A stretch of DNA of 11,809 nt from Verrucomicrobiia bacterium (GTDB lineage: Bacteria > Verrucomicrobiota > Verrucomicrobiia > Limisphaerales > DTLC01), in assembly GCA_025061935.1 (NCBI GenBank), contig JANWZY010000072.1, positions 1 to 11,809 of the forward strand, written 5' to 3'. Positions 1 to 8,029 of the stretch are shown here, piece after piece; position 1 is the stretch's first letter; each line of letters opens with the position of its first letter. A model generated the notes under the pieces. The model was not told the origin of the DNA and made no database searches. It worked only from the letters and a program-made list of their open reading frames with translations. The translations under genes and the position numbers were made by a program.

Positions 1-1
1 C

Positions 2-1306
2 CCGGTACCCGGGACAGAACAGAAAGTCGTGATCGGTTTCGACCGACGGTTCCTCTCGGACGAATTCGCCGCGCGCGCAGCCGAGGTCTTTGCAGCAAAC
101 GGGTTCAAGGTCGTTCTCACATCTGTGGCCTCACCGACACCAACTGTGTCGTATGCAGTCAAACAAATGCGGGCCGTAGGCGGAGTGATGATCACTGCAA
201 GTCATAACCCGCCCAAGTTCAACGGCTTCAAACTCAAGGCCCACTACGGCGGCTCCGCCGACCCAGCCATTTGCCAGGGCGTCGAAATCTTTGTGGACAA
301 AAACCCGGTCAGGCACATCGCACTTGCGGACGCAATGAAGCAAAAGCGCGTAATTGTGAAGGACCTGCGCCCACAACACTATGCGGCAGTCAAACGACTC
401 GTTGACTTCAAGTTGATCGCGCGCGCAGGCATTCGACTCGCGCATGATGCCTTGTTCGGCTCCGCAGCCGGTTGCTTCGAACAGTTGCTTGCAGGCACGA
501 CCTGCAAGGTCACCACCCTCAACGCCCAACACGACCCGTTATTCGGTGGCCTAAACCCCGAACCGATCGAGAAAAACTACGTCCGGAGCAAAGCGTTTTT
601 GAAAAAGTATCCGCACGACATCTGCGTGGTCACCGACGGCGACGGCGATCGCGTAGGCGGAATGGACGGGCACGGGCGATACCTGACGACGCATCAAATC
701 ATTTGCCTGATACTTTACCACCTGGTCAAAAACCGACAGGGCAGGGGACGCGTCGTTAAAGCACTGACGACCACGTCAATGCTCGACAAAATGTGCGCCG
801 CTTACGGGTTGGAACTACTCGAAACCGGCGTCGGGTTCAAATATATCTGCGCAGAAATGCTCAAAGGCGACGTGTTGCTCGGCGCCGAAGAAAGCGGCGG
901 TATCGGATTCCACGGCCACATACCCGAGCGCGACGGATTGGCCGCAGGACTCATGTTACTTGAATTGCTTGCGACCGAACGTGTGCCAATCACACGGCTG
1001 CTCGGGCGGTTGGAAAAGGAATTCGGCACGCACAGGTACGGGCGCATTGACACCGAATTCCCGCTGGAAAAACGCGCCGCACTTATGGAGTACCTCAAAT
1101 TGAACCCGCCCACGCACCTGCTCGGCTCGCCAGTGAAAGAGGTAAAAACGTTCGACGGGGTCAAGCTCGTAGCAGCCAACACCTCTTGGCTCATGCTGCG
1201 CGGTTCTGGTACCGAGCCAATCCTCCGCATCTACGCAGAAGCACCAACCGACAGCGAGGTCGAAAAGCTATTGCGCTTAGGTGTGAGGTTGACGCGTGCG
1301 GTCTAA
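2..1306 (+). CDS. Phosphoglucomutase/phosphomannomutase, 5' partial
   Basis: Alpha-D-phosphohexomutase that interconverts hexose 1- and 6-phosphates through a phosphoserine in the cytoplasm. The frame is open to the left window edge and already encodes conserved sequence there (KVVIGFDRRFLS), so the GTG at 29 is internal and the true start lies upstream; family length suggests some 40-50 residues are missing. The visible 434 residues carry the catalytic serine loop TASHNPPKFNG (Ser codon 200-202), the Mg-binding DGDGDR loop (codons from 635), the sugar-binding GAEESGG motif (near 885) and the C-terminal phosphate-binding RGSGTEP loop (from 1199). All four domains are therefore represented and no lesion is seen. 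Substrate preference (glucose, mannose or glucosamine phosphates) cannot be settled from the motifs. A supply of glucose 1-phosphate would fit the glgA in this window, but the two genes are not adjacent. lepA follows after 102 bases. Confidence 0.93.
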   Translation, partial: PVPGTEQKVVIGFDRRFLSDEFAARAAEVFAANGFKVVLTSVASPTPTVSYAVKQMRAVGGVMITASHNPPKFNGFKLKAHYGGSADPAICQGVEIFVDKNPVRHIALADAMKQKRVIVKDLRPQHYAAVKRLVDFKLIARAGIRLAHDALFGSAAGCFEQLLAGTTCKVTTLNAQHDPLFGGLNPEPIEKNYVRSKAFLKKYPHDICVVTDGDGDRVGGMDGHGRYLTTHQIICLILYHLVKNRQGRGRVVKALTTTSMLDKMCAAYGLELLETGVGFKYICAEMLKGDVLLGAEESGGIGFHGHIPERDGLAAGLMLLELLATERVPITRLLGRLEKEFGTHRYGRIDTEFPLEKRAALMEYLKLNPPTHLLGSPVKEVKTFDGVKLVAANTSWLMLRGSGTEPILRIYAEAPTDSEVEKLLRLGVRLTRAV

Positions 1307-1397
1307 AGCTTCACTGACATGCACCCCAAGACGCGCTTGAGCGCAGCGGCGAATTTGCTTCCGCTACCCAACACGTTTGCATAGTCTAGCGGACTAC

Positions 1398-1403
1398 GGA
1401 GAG
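1398..1403 (+). promoter_or_regulatory. Shine-Dalgarno site of lepA
   Basis: GGAGAG ends five bases before the lepA ATG at 1409, with the GGAG core seven bases away, which is good spacing. It supports that ATG as the start. A small inverted repeat (TAGTC 1382-1386 with GACTA 1392-1396) lies just upstream and could fold next to the ribosome site. I see no strong promoter in the 102-base gap, so lepA may be co-transcribed with the mutase gene. Confidence 0.6.
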
Positions 1404-1408
1404 CGGAA

Positions 1409-3199
1409 ATGGACATAGCTCATATCAGGAACTTCTGCATTATAGCGCACATCGACCACGGTAAGACGACCCTGTCTGACCGGTTGCTGCTGCGCACCGG
1501 CCTGATCTCCGAACGCGAATTCCAAGAACAGTTCCTCGATTCAATGGACCTGGAACGCGAGCGCGGCATCACCATTAAAGCGCATCCGGTCACAATGTAT
1601 TACACGGCACGCAATGGCGAGACATACGAGCTGAACCTCATTGACACGCCCGGGCACGTGGACTTCTCGTACGAAGTCGCGCGCAGCCTCAGTGCGTGCG
1701 AAGGCGCACTTCTCGTTGTTGACGCATCACAAGGGGTCGAAGCTCAAACGGTCGCAAACGTGCACTTGGCAACAAGGCACAACATTGTGATAATCCCGGT
1801 GATAAACAAGATCGACCTGCCACACGCGAATATAGCTCAAACCAAAGCTCAATTGGAGGAGATCTTGGCCATACCGGCAGACACCGCCATCTTGGCCAGC
1901 GCCAAAGAAGGGATCGGCATTGACGATATCTTGGAAGCAATAATCCAGCGCATACCGCCGCCGAAACCGACAGGGCATGGGAAGCTACAAGCGCTGGTGT
2001 TCGATTCATGCTTTGATACTTACAAAGGGGTGGTCGCGCACGTGCGGGTCTTCGAAGGCGTGCTGCGCCCAGGGATGCACATCAAACTCGCCCATACAGG
2101 CAAAGTTTACGAAGTCAAAGAAGTAGGCAGCTTCAATCCTAAGCCATACGCGCGCGAAAAACTCGAGGCGGGCGAAACGGGATACGTGGCCGCCAACATT
2201 AAAAGTCCGCTCGAGCTGAAAATTGGCGACACAATTACCGACTGGCGCAATCCTGCGCCCGCTCTGCCGGGGTTCAAAGAAGTCCACCCCATGGTGTTTT
2301 GCGGGATTTACCCGGTAAACAATGCAGACTACGAACGGTTAAAAGCCAGCATGGCAAAATTGCAGTTAAACGACCCGGCATTCGTGTACCAGCCGGAAAC
2401 TTCGGTCGCGCTGGGCTTCGGGTTCAGATGCGGGTTTCTTGGACTACTACACCTAGAGATCGTCCAAGAGCGGCTCCGCCGCGAATACGACATGGACATC
2501 ATCGCCACGTACCCAAGCGTGGTCTATCGGGTCACGCTCACGAACGGAACAGTGAAACTTGTAGATAATCCCGCGCTTTTGCCCGAACCCAACTACATCG
2601 AAAAAATTGAAGAACCTATCGTCAACGCATACATCATTTGCCCAAACGAGAACATTGGGGACATGTTGGCCCTCATTACAGAGAAACGCGGCTCGCTCGA
2701 CCATACTGAAACTCTCGACCCGAAACGGGTCATGCTCACCGCCATCCTCCCGCTTAACGAAATTTTGGTTGATTTCCACGACCGCATCAAAAGCATTACG
2801 CACGGCTATGGCTCGATGGACTACGAACAAGCCGGGTACGCAGAATCGGATATGGTCAAGCTTGAAATGCTCGTCAATGGCGAGCCTGTGGACGCGTTTT
2901 CGTGCATAGTACATCGGACCAAGGCAGAAGCGCGGGGCAGGGCACTGGCCGCACGACTCAAAGAACTTATTCCGCGCCAGCAGTTCCAGATCGCAATTCA
3001 GGCCGCTATCGGCGGTAAAATCATAGCCCGAGAAACTATCAGTGCGCTGCGCAAGGACGTCACAGCCAAGTGTTACGGCGGCGACATCACGCGAAAACGC
3101 AAACTACTCGAACGGCAAAAGGAGGGCAAAAAACGCATGAAAACCTTTGGCAAGGTCAACATTCCGCCAGAGGCTTTCCTCGAGGTTTTGAAAATATGA
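1409..3199 (+). CDS. lepA: Elongation factor 4 (LepA), ribosomal GTPase
   Basis: Translational GTPase that binds ribosomes, and is known for back-translocation and for roles in ribosome assembly and stress. The protein has 596 residues, the usual length (about 600). The GTPase motifs are all present: G1 AHIDHGKT (residues 13-20), G2 region RERGITIKA, G3 DTPGH (79-83), G4 NKID (133-136) and G5 SAK. The LepA-specific C-terminal domain is complete and ends in the basic tail motif YGGDITRKRKLLERQKEGKK followed by the conserved FGKVNIPPEAF. The absence of an EF-G domain IV together with this tail separates it from EF-G, BipA and TetM-type proteins. The start ATG has a good Shine-Dalgarno site. lepB follows after 125 bases, the common lepA-lepB order. 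Confidence 0.98.
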   Translation: MDIAHIRNFCIIAHIDHGKTTLSDRLLLRTGLISEREFQEQFLDSMDLERERGITIKAHPVTMYYTARNGETYELNLIDTPGHVDFSYEVARSLSACEGALLVVDASQGVEAQTVANVHLATRHNIVIIPVINKIDLPHANIAQTKAQLEEILAIPADTAILASAKEGIGIDDILEAIIQRIPPPKPTGHGKLQALVFDSCFDTYKGVVAHVRVFEGVLRPGMHIKLAHTGKVYEVKEVGSFNPKPYAREKLEAGETGYVAANIKSPLELKIGDTITDWRNPAPALPGFKEVHPMVFCGIYPVNNADYERLKASMAKLQLNDPAFVYQPETSVALGFGFRCGFLGLLHLEIVQERLRREYDMDIIATYPSVVYRVTLTNGTVKLVDNPALLPEPNYIEKIEEPIVNAYIICPNENIGDMLALITEKRGSLDHTETLDPKRVMLTAILPLNEILVDFHDRIKSITHGYGSMDYEQAGYAESDMVKLEMLVNGEPVDAFSCIVHRTKAEARGRALAARLKELIPRQQFQIAIQAAIGGKIIARETISALRKDVTAKCYGGDITRKRKLLERQKEGKKRMKTFGKVNIPPEAFLEVLKI

Positions 3200-3219
3200 A
3201 TGCACGACCAGCGTACCAC

Positions 3220-3231
3220 GCTGCTAGCAGC
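3220..3231. repeat. 12-bp perfect palindrome between lepA and lepB
   Basis: GCTGCTAGCAGC reads identically on both strands and lies 21 bases after the lepA stop. It could form a GCTG/CAGC hairpin or be a protein-binding site. No T-run follows, so it does not look like an intrinsic terminator. The rest of the 125-base lepA-lepB gap shows nothing I recognise. Confidence 0.3.
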
Positions 3232-3324
3232 AAGGTGCAGGCTTGTTTCAATACGATACCGCTGGCATGTGAAAAGCCGTGAATTTCACCGCGCACTGCC
3301 CCGAACCCGATTTCGCATAGCGAC

Positions 3325-4560
3325 ATGAATCGTGCCAGGAACATCCTCAGGTGGTTCGCTTCCAAAACCGTCCGGGAAGCCGTGGCCGCGCACAGGCACG
3401 TACGCAAACTGTTAAGAGCGCAGTCCGACATTCTATCGGCTCAAGCCGTATCTAACCTGAGTAATGCATTGGAAACGCTGCGGGTAGCTATTGCAAAAGG
3501 CGCCCCCAAACAAGAACTGCGAAATCAAATTGCTGCGCTCGAAACAGCGGCAAACAAATGGCTTATACCGTATCCACACCGCGCCTGGCGTGAAAACGTT
3601 GAAGTGCTGCTGGTGGCAATTGCTGTAGCAATGGGCATTCGCACGTTTTTTCTGCAGCCGTTCAAGATACCCACAGGTTCAATGCAACCGACATTGTGGG
3701 GGGTCACATCCACAAATCTGATCAACCATCCCGAATTCGAGTTGCCGAAAGGCCTGGCTCGCCTCCGCGATTGGTTCGCAGGCGTCCGCTATGTACACCT
3801 GGTCGCCAAAACCGACGGGCCATTGGAAGCTGTTGGTAAACCGTGGCCGCCGGTCATTTTCAGCATCTTTCAGCGCGTGAAAATCGGCGGGAAATGGCAC
3901 GTGATTTGGTTCCCACCTGACTACGGCGCGCCGCCCGCAGGAACACTTGAAGCAAGAGCGGGACTACAGCTCGGGAGGTTCTACCGCAAAGGTGAAGAAG
4001 TGGTAAAGCTTAAGGTCGTCGCCGGCGATTACCTGTTCGTTGACAGGTTTACGTACAGTTTCCGTCGGCCACGCCGAGGTGAGATCGTCGTATTCGAAAC
4101 GCGCGGCATCACTGCGATGCCGCCGGACCAGCAAAACACTTACTACATCAAGCGCTTGGTCGGGCTCGGTGGGGAGGTACTTGCACTCGAAAAAGACTAC
4201 ATCATCACCGGCGCGCCATTCAGCGGCTCGAGTCTCGTCGGACACCTAACAGTGAACGGGAAATCAATCGTCCCAACAGCAAAGCCTTTCTGCAACCTGT
4301 ACTCGTTTGGCAATCCGCCACGCAATGCAACAACCATCCCATACGAACCGAATCAGTACTTGGGCCACGAACTCCGTGGCCTTCTAGAGCTCGGCAGGGA
4401 ATACAAAGTGCCCCTGAATCACTACTTCGTGCTTGGCGATAACACCTTTAACAGCTTCGACTCTCGTTTTTGGGGCGCTTTCCCGCGCGAAAAGGTTATC
4501 GGCAAGGCTTTCTTCGTTTACTGGCCGATCTCACAACGTTTCGGTCTCGGCTATCTTTAA
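3325..4560 (+). CDS. lepB: Signal peptidase I with large inserted segment
   Basis: Membrane-bound serine protease of the S26 family that removes signal peptides from exported proteins at the outer face of the cytoplasmic membrane. It has 411 residues, longer than the 324 of E. coli LepB. Residues 1-88 form a basic, probably helical cytoplasmic extension, and one membrane segment spans about 92-110. Box B follows at once with IPTGSMQPTL (nucleophile Ser119). Box C is GDYLFVDRF (from residue 234), box D is YYIKRLVG with the general-base Lys276, and box E is GDNTFNSFDSRFWG (from 371). The catalytic dyad is intact. In E. coli LepB, box C starts only a few residues after box B; here about 110 extra residues lie between them, a feature I associate with verrucomicrobial enzymes. 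The ATG at 3325 is the first good start after an in-frame TGA at 3280 and has only a weak ribosome site. Confidence 0.95.
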   Translation: MNRARNILRWFASKTVREAVAAHRHVRKLLRAQSDILSAQAVSNLSNALETLRVAIAKGAPKQELRNQIAALETAANKWLIPYPHRAWRENVEVLLVAIAVAMGIRTFFLQPFKIPTGSMQPTLWGVTSTNLINHPEFELPKGLARLRDWFAGVRYVHLVAKTDGPLEAVGKPWPPVIFSIFQRVKIGGKWHVIWFPPDYGAPPAGTLEARAGLQLGRFYRKGEEVVKLKVVAGDYLFVDRFTYSFRRPRRGEIVVFETRGITAMPPDQQNTYYIKRLVGLGGEVLALEKDYIITGAPFSGSSLVGHLTVNGKSIVPTAKPFCNLYSFGNPPRNATTIPYEPNQYLGHELRGLLELGREYKVPLNHYFVLGDNTFNSFDSRFWGAFPREKVIGKAFFVYWPISQRFGLGYL

Positions 4561-5053
4561 GCGGAATCCTACTCGAATCACTCCCCCCAACTGCCGCCAC
4601 TTGCTACATAGCAGTTTCAGACTATTCTGAAGCAGACTATCCACGCTCAAATCCTCGAACATGATTGGCGTCCTTTTTGCACCAAACCGACCGACTCAAG
4701 AACTTGGCGCTTCAAACAACATTCTCTCAATTTCCTAGTGCATAAAATTTTCGATGAAGTGCCAAAAACAAACTGAGTAACAAATGCATTACCATTTGTG
4801 TCGCACAATGTATGTTATATGCATTGGCGCCGTCTTAAAAACCACAGCTATCGTGGAGTCAAAACATGCGCATTTAAAGGACGCGATAAGCAAAAACCCG
4901 CGTGTCCAAACCGGGCGATCGAACCGCAAGCTCAAAAATTAACCGCACCGTTCATAAATCATGGCGAAAAAACCCGCCCAAGCGAGAAAAGCGTCCACAA
5001 GAAATCGTCAGGTGCACTCCGGCGGTCAGATTGTCCGGGAAATGCTAAAGGCT
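4561..5053. other. Convergent intergenic gap, AT-rich, no intact gene
   Basis: These 493 bases separate the 3' ends of lepB (rightward) and glgA (leftward). Open frames here have no recognisable protein features, apart from the possible acetolactate synthase-like stub near 4961. The part around 4720-4820 is clearly more AT-rich than the genes. It contains a short perfect inverted repeat (4780-4799) and a weak promoter-like pair on the plus strand (TTACCA and TATGTT with 16 bases between, near 4790-4815). A convincing intrinsic terminator for either neighbour is not visible, and I see no tRNA-like fold. Confidence 0.6.
4780..4799. repeat. Small inverted repeat in the lepB-glgA gap
   Basis: ACAAATG (4780-4786) and CATTTGT (4793-4799) are perfect inverted copies around a six-base loop. 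The stem is AT-rich and no T-run follows closely, so it is a poor intrinsic terminator. It may be a binding site or chance. Confidence 0.3.
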
Positions 5054-5060
5054 CTACAGA
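4961..5060 (+). pseudogene. Possible ilvB-like N-terminal stub (acetolactate synthase)
   Basis: The frame from the ATG at 4961 gives a basic, low-complexity start (MAKKPAQARKAS) followed by HSGGQIVREMLKAL. This resembles the beginning of acetolactate synthase large subunits, where a short Lys-rich leader precedes a GAxIxxxxL helix at the start of the TPP-binding domain. Beyond about 5060 the frame runs antisense through the 3' end of glgA and no longer looks like a real protein; the expected G-V-x-x-V-F-x-Y-P-G-G sequence never appears. If real, it is a gene truncated where glgA now ends. A weak promoter-like pair lies about 150 bases upstream, and no Shine-Dalgarno site is evident. The match is short and from memory, so chance is a serious alternative. 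Confidence 0.22.
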
Positions 5061-6520
5061 GGTATTTGGTCACGCGCGAACAGCAATCTTTGGTACACGG
5101 TCTCGTATTCCCTCACAGTCCGTTGCCAAGAAAAATCGGCGGCCATCGCGTTTTTGCGGTAGTGCCGAAGCAGGGGCTTGTCTTTGTACAAAGCCAGCGC
5201 CTTGGCGATCGCTTTTGCAAGCGCACGTGCTGAGTACTCTGAAAACTTGATACCTGTGGCACCGTCCGCGTTTTCCCTGGCGTCAACAACTGTGTCATCA
5301 AGGCCGCCGGTACGCCTGACGATTGGGATAGTGCCATAACGTTGCGCGTACATCTGATTTAGCCCGCAAGGCTCAAACTGGGACGGTACAATAAAAAAAT
5401 CGCAACCTGCGATAACCCTGTGGGACAGCCCTTGATCGAAACGGTGGTTAGCAGATACCTTGTCGGGGAAACTAACTGCCAGTCGAGCGAAAGCGTTGTA
5501 CAGGCTCACCGACCCGGTCCCGACCAACACAAATTGCATCTGAGCCGCCGGCAGCACTTCCGCAAGAGCGCCAACCAGAATGTCCAAGCCCTTCTGCGCA
5601 GCCAACCGTGTTACGATACCAAAAAGCGGCGTCGCCGAAGAAACTGGCAACCCAAGCTCACGCTGCAACGCAGATTTTTGCGCCGCTTTACCGCGAAGAT
5701 TGCGAATAGAGAAACGGTGTTCGATGAACGGGTCGCGCTCAGGGTCCCATTCCTCGTAGTCAACACCGTTCAACACGCCGATCAGATCATCAATGCGTTT
5801 CCGTAGCACGCCCTCCACTCCACAGCCAAACTCGGGGGTTGTTATCTCGTATGCGTAACGCGGGCTGACCGTTGTAATCACGTCCGCATACACAATGCCC
5901 GCCTTTAAACAGTTCAGTTGACCGTAAAACTCCACACCGTCTGGACTGAAGTAGTCCCATGGCAAATTTGTGAGCGCGAATTTGCCCGGGTCGAACAACC
6001 CCTGATATGCAAGGTTGTGAATAGTAAAACACACTTTGGGTGCTGATGTCCAACCTTCACGCCAACGCTGATGCCAAATTATCAGTGCTGCTACCCCAGT
6101 CTGCCAGTCGTGCAAATGCACTATTTCCGGTTCCGGTTGAAGGTGCCGCGCCAAATATGCAACAGCCTTGGAAAAGAAAATAAACCGCTCAGCGTTGTCG
6201 GAATAGTCCACACCGGCATTCTGGTAAGGCTCACGCCCTTCATAAAATTCGCTGTCAACGAAACAGACCCGAAGGTTCGGCTCAGGCTCCAGAATCCATA
6301 TCCTGGCCCAGATCGTGGCACGGCCGAGCAACAGCGAAATTTCTCGGTGCCATAGGGTCATTTCCGGGAATCGCTCGCGGATGCCCCCGTACAACGGCGT
6401 TACCACAGTAACTTGATTCCCGGAGCGTGCCAGCCATTTGGCAAGGCCCCCGACCATATCCGCAAGCCCACCGGTCTTCGAATAGGGATAGACCTCGCTG
6501 CTAGCAATTAGAACCCGCAT
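5054..6520 (-). CDS. glgA: Glycogen synthase, ADP-glucose type
   Basis: GT5-family glycosyltransferase that adds glucose from ADP-glucose to the non-reducing end of growing alpha-1,4-glucan in the cytoplasm. From the ATG at 6520 it has 488 residues, the normal bacterial length. The N-terminal ADP-glucose-binding motif is KTGGLAD (Lys15), after the typical start VLIASSEVYPYS. HLHDWQTG follows (about 135-142), then a LNGVDYEEWDP motif. The second Rossmann domain begins with GIVTRLAAQKG (301-311), and the hallmark catalytic segment PSQFEPCGLNQMYAQRYG (from 379) is intact. An in-frame TTG at 6529 could add three residues (MDA), but the ATG matches family starts better. It begins 17 bases after the serS stop in the same direction, so co-transcription is likely. 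The C-terminal helix (FSWQRTVREYETVYQRLL) is complete. Confidence 0.97.
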   Translation of the reverse strand: MRVLIASSEVYPYSKTGGLADMVGGLAKWLARSGNQVTVVTPLYGGIRERFPEMTLWHREISLLLGRATIWARIWILEPEPNLRVCFVDSEFYEGREPYQNAGVDYSDNAERFIFFSKAVAYLARHLQPEPEIVHLHDWQTGVAALIIWHQRWREGWTSAPKVCFTIHNLAYQGLFDPGKFALTNLPWDYFSPDGVEFYGQLNCLKAGIVYADVITTVSPRYAYEITTPEFGCGVEGVLRKRIDDLIGVLNGVDYEEWDPERDPFIEHRFSIRNLRGKAAQKSALQRELGLPVSSATPLFGIVTRLAAQKGLDILVGALAEVLPAAQMQFVLVGTGSVSLYNAFARLAVSFPDKVSANHRFDQGLSHRVIAGCDFFIVPSQFEPCGLNQMYAQRYGTIPIVRRTGGLDDTVVDARENADGATGIKFSEYSARALAKAIAKALALYKDKPLLRHYRKNAMAADFSWQRTVREYETVYQRLLFARDQIPL

Positions 6521-6537
6521 GGCATCCAATAAAAGAC

Positions 6538-7839
6538 TCAGGACGTGATACGGTCGGTTCCCAAATACGGCCGGAGCGCTTCAGGTACTAACACCGTACC
6601 GTCAGCCTGCTGATACTGTTCAATCAACCCTACAAAAACCCGCGGCAATGCGGTGCCGCTCCCGTTCAATACGTGTGGGAACCTGTTTTCGCCAGTTTTG
6701 GCTTTGTAACGCAGATTCATCCGACGCGCCTGGAAATCCTCACAGTTGGACACACTCGAAACCTCAAGATAGCTCCCCTGCCCCGGCGCCCAAACCTCGA
6801 TGTCGTACGTTTTCGCGCTGGCGAAGCCGAGATCACCCGTGCATAGCTCCACAACCCGATAATGCAATCCCAACATTTGCAGCACGCGCTCTGCATCGCG
6901 GACCATTTTCTCCAATTCCTCGTAACCTTCCTCGGGCTTCACAATTTTGACCAGCTCAACTTTGTCAAACTGATGCACACGTATCATCCCGCGCGTGCTG
7001 ACACCTGCTGCGCCGGCCTCGCTCCGAAAACACGGCGTGTAAGCACAGTAATAAATCGGCAACCGTTCCTCGGGCAGTATCTCTTCCCGGTGTATGTTGG
7101 CCAAAGGGGTCTCGGCTGTGGGTATGAGATACAGTTTCCCCAAAGTGCTGTTATCTGTGCCCTCGCGCACTGCGTAGTACTGGTCCTCAAATTTAGGGAA
7201 CTGGCCCACACCTTCAAGACACTGTGGACCGACCAGCAGCGGCGGCCACGTCTCGATGTAACCGTGCTGACGCGTGTGCAGCTCAAGCATGAACTGGATC
7301 AGCGCCCGCTCGAGCCTTGCGCCCATGTTCATTAAAAGGACAAACCCGCTACCGGACAGCTTCGCGCCGCGCGCGAAGTCAGCCAAACCCAGGTACTCGC
7401 ACAACTCGACGTGGGTCCGCGGCTTGAAGTCGAACTCGCGCTTCTCACCCCAAACCCTTACAACCGTGTTATCCTCGGCCGACCGCCCAACCTTGACTGT
7501 CTCATGCGGCAGATTTGGAAGCCGCAGCAACAGTTGGCGCCGCATCGTTTCCACCTCGGCTAGCTGCTTTTCCAGCGCGGCTATCCGGTCGCCTATCTCG
7601 CGCGTTTCAGCTTTCTTCGCCTCGGCCTCGGCAGACTTCTTCTGAGCCAATAAAATACCAATCTCCTTCGACACCTGGTTGCGCCGGGCACGCAACACAT
7701 CAATTTCGCCAACCAGTTTGCGCCATTGTTCGTCGAGCCGTAGGATCTCGTCCACGGCTTTTTCGTCCCCTGCCCCGCGCGCAGCCAAGCGCGCACGCAC
7801 AAAATCCGGCTTCTCCCGAATCAGTCTAATGTCCAGCAC
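6538..7839 (-). CDS. serS: Seryl-tRNA synthetase
   Basis: Class II aminoacyl-tRNA synthetase that charges tRNA-Ser, and tRNA-Sec where present. Starting from the GTG at 7839 the protein has 433 residues and begins VLDIRLIREKPDFV, matching the usual MLDxxLIRxNP start. The frame remains open upstream for 90 more codons, but that part has no family resemblance and contains the candidate promoter. Residues about 28-105 form the long antiparallel coiled coil that contacts the tRNA arm (heptad-like, Ala/Glu/Lys/Arg-rich). The catalytic core carries motif 2 (CFRSEAGAAGVSTRGMIRVHQF) and motif 3 (LNGSGTALPRVFVGLIEQYQ), then the conserved ending VPEALRPYLG. Serine-pocket residues look present. It sits just upstream of glgA and is probably the first gene of that transcript. 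Confidence 0.97.
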   Translation of the reverse strand: MLDIRLIREKPDFVRARLAARGAGDEKAVDEILRLDEQWRKLVGEIDVLRARRNQVSKEIGILLAQKKSAEAEAKKAETREIGDRIAALEKQLAEVETMRRQLLLRLPNLPHETVKVGRSAEDNTVVRVWGEKREFDFKPRTHVELCEYLGLADFARGAKLSGSGFVLLMNMGARLERALIQFMLELHTRQHGYIETWPPLLVGPQCLEGVGQFPKFEDQYYAVREGTDNSTLGKLYLIPTAETPLANIHREEILPEERLPIYYCAYTPCFRSEAGAAGVSTRGMIRVHQFDKVELVKIVKPEEGYEELEKMVRDAERVLQMLGLHYRVVELCTGDLGFASAKTYDIEVWAPGQGSYLEVSSVSNCEDFQARRMNLRYKAKTGENRFPHVLNGSGTALPRVFVGLIEQYQQADGTVLVPEALRPYLGTDRITS

Positions 7840-7845
7840 CCGCGC

Positions 7846-7874
7846 AGTATAAGTTTGACCGGGTGCACTTGCAA
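7846..7874 (-). promoter_or_regulatory. Candidate promoter placing +1 on the serS GTG
   Basis: On the minus strand TTGCAA (7869-7874, 4 of 6 to TTGACA) is followed after exactly 17 bases by TATACT (7846-7851, 5 of 6 to TATAAT). Six bases separate the -10 box from the serS GTG, so the usual +1 position would be the G of the start codon itself (7839). No Shine-Dalgarno sequence precedes the GTG. The arrangement suggests a leaderless mRNA. It assumes sigma70-like recognition, which is not demonstrated here. Confidence 0.45.
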
Positions 7875-8029
7875 GGACACCGCCCGCTTCCCGTCCGCAA
7901 AAAATTGCCCCGACCGCCGACCAATCGCAAAGATTTGCCGAGATTGTACACCCAAAAGCCCGCGGCCCGAGCGCCTCGTCAAAAGCTACGCGCATCCGAT
8001 GTTGCAATCGCGCGCACGTCTCACCCACC

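Noticed and set aside
29..31. GTG at 29 as the start of the phosphohexomutase gene
   Set aside because: Upstream in-frame codons continue conserved family sequence to the window edge, so the gene is truncated by the window and this GTG is an internal valine.
4890..4916. Minus-strand CCCG...CGGG stem followed by five T as a glgA terminator
   Set aside because: The stem is only four pairs with an 11-base loop and lies about 140 bases beyond the glgA stop; too weak to call.
4798..5250. 150-codon open frame across the lepB-glgA gap
   Set aside because: Composition is not protein-like, no motif is recognisable, and its second half is antisense to glgA.
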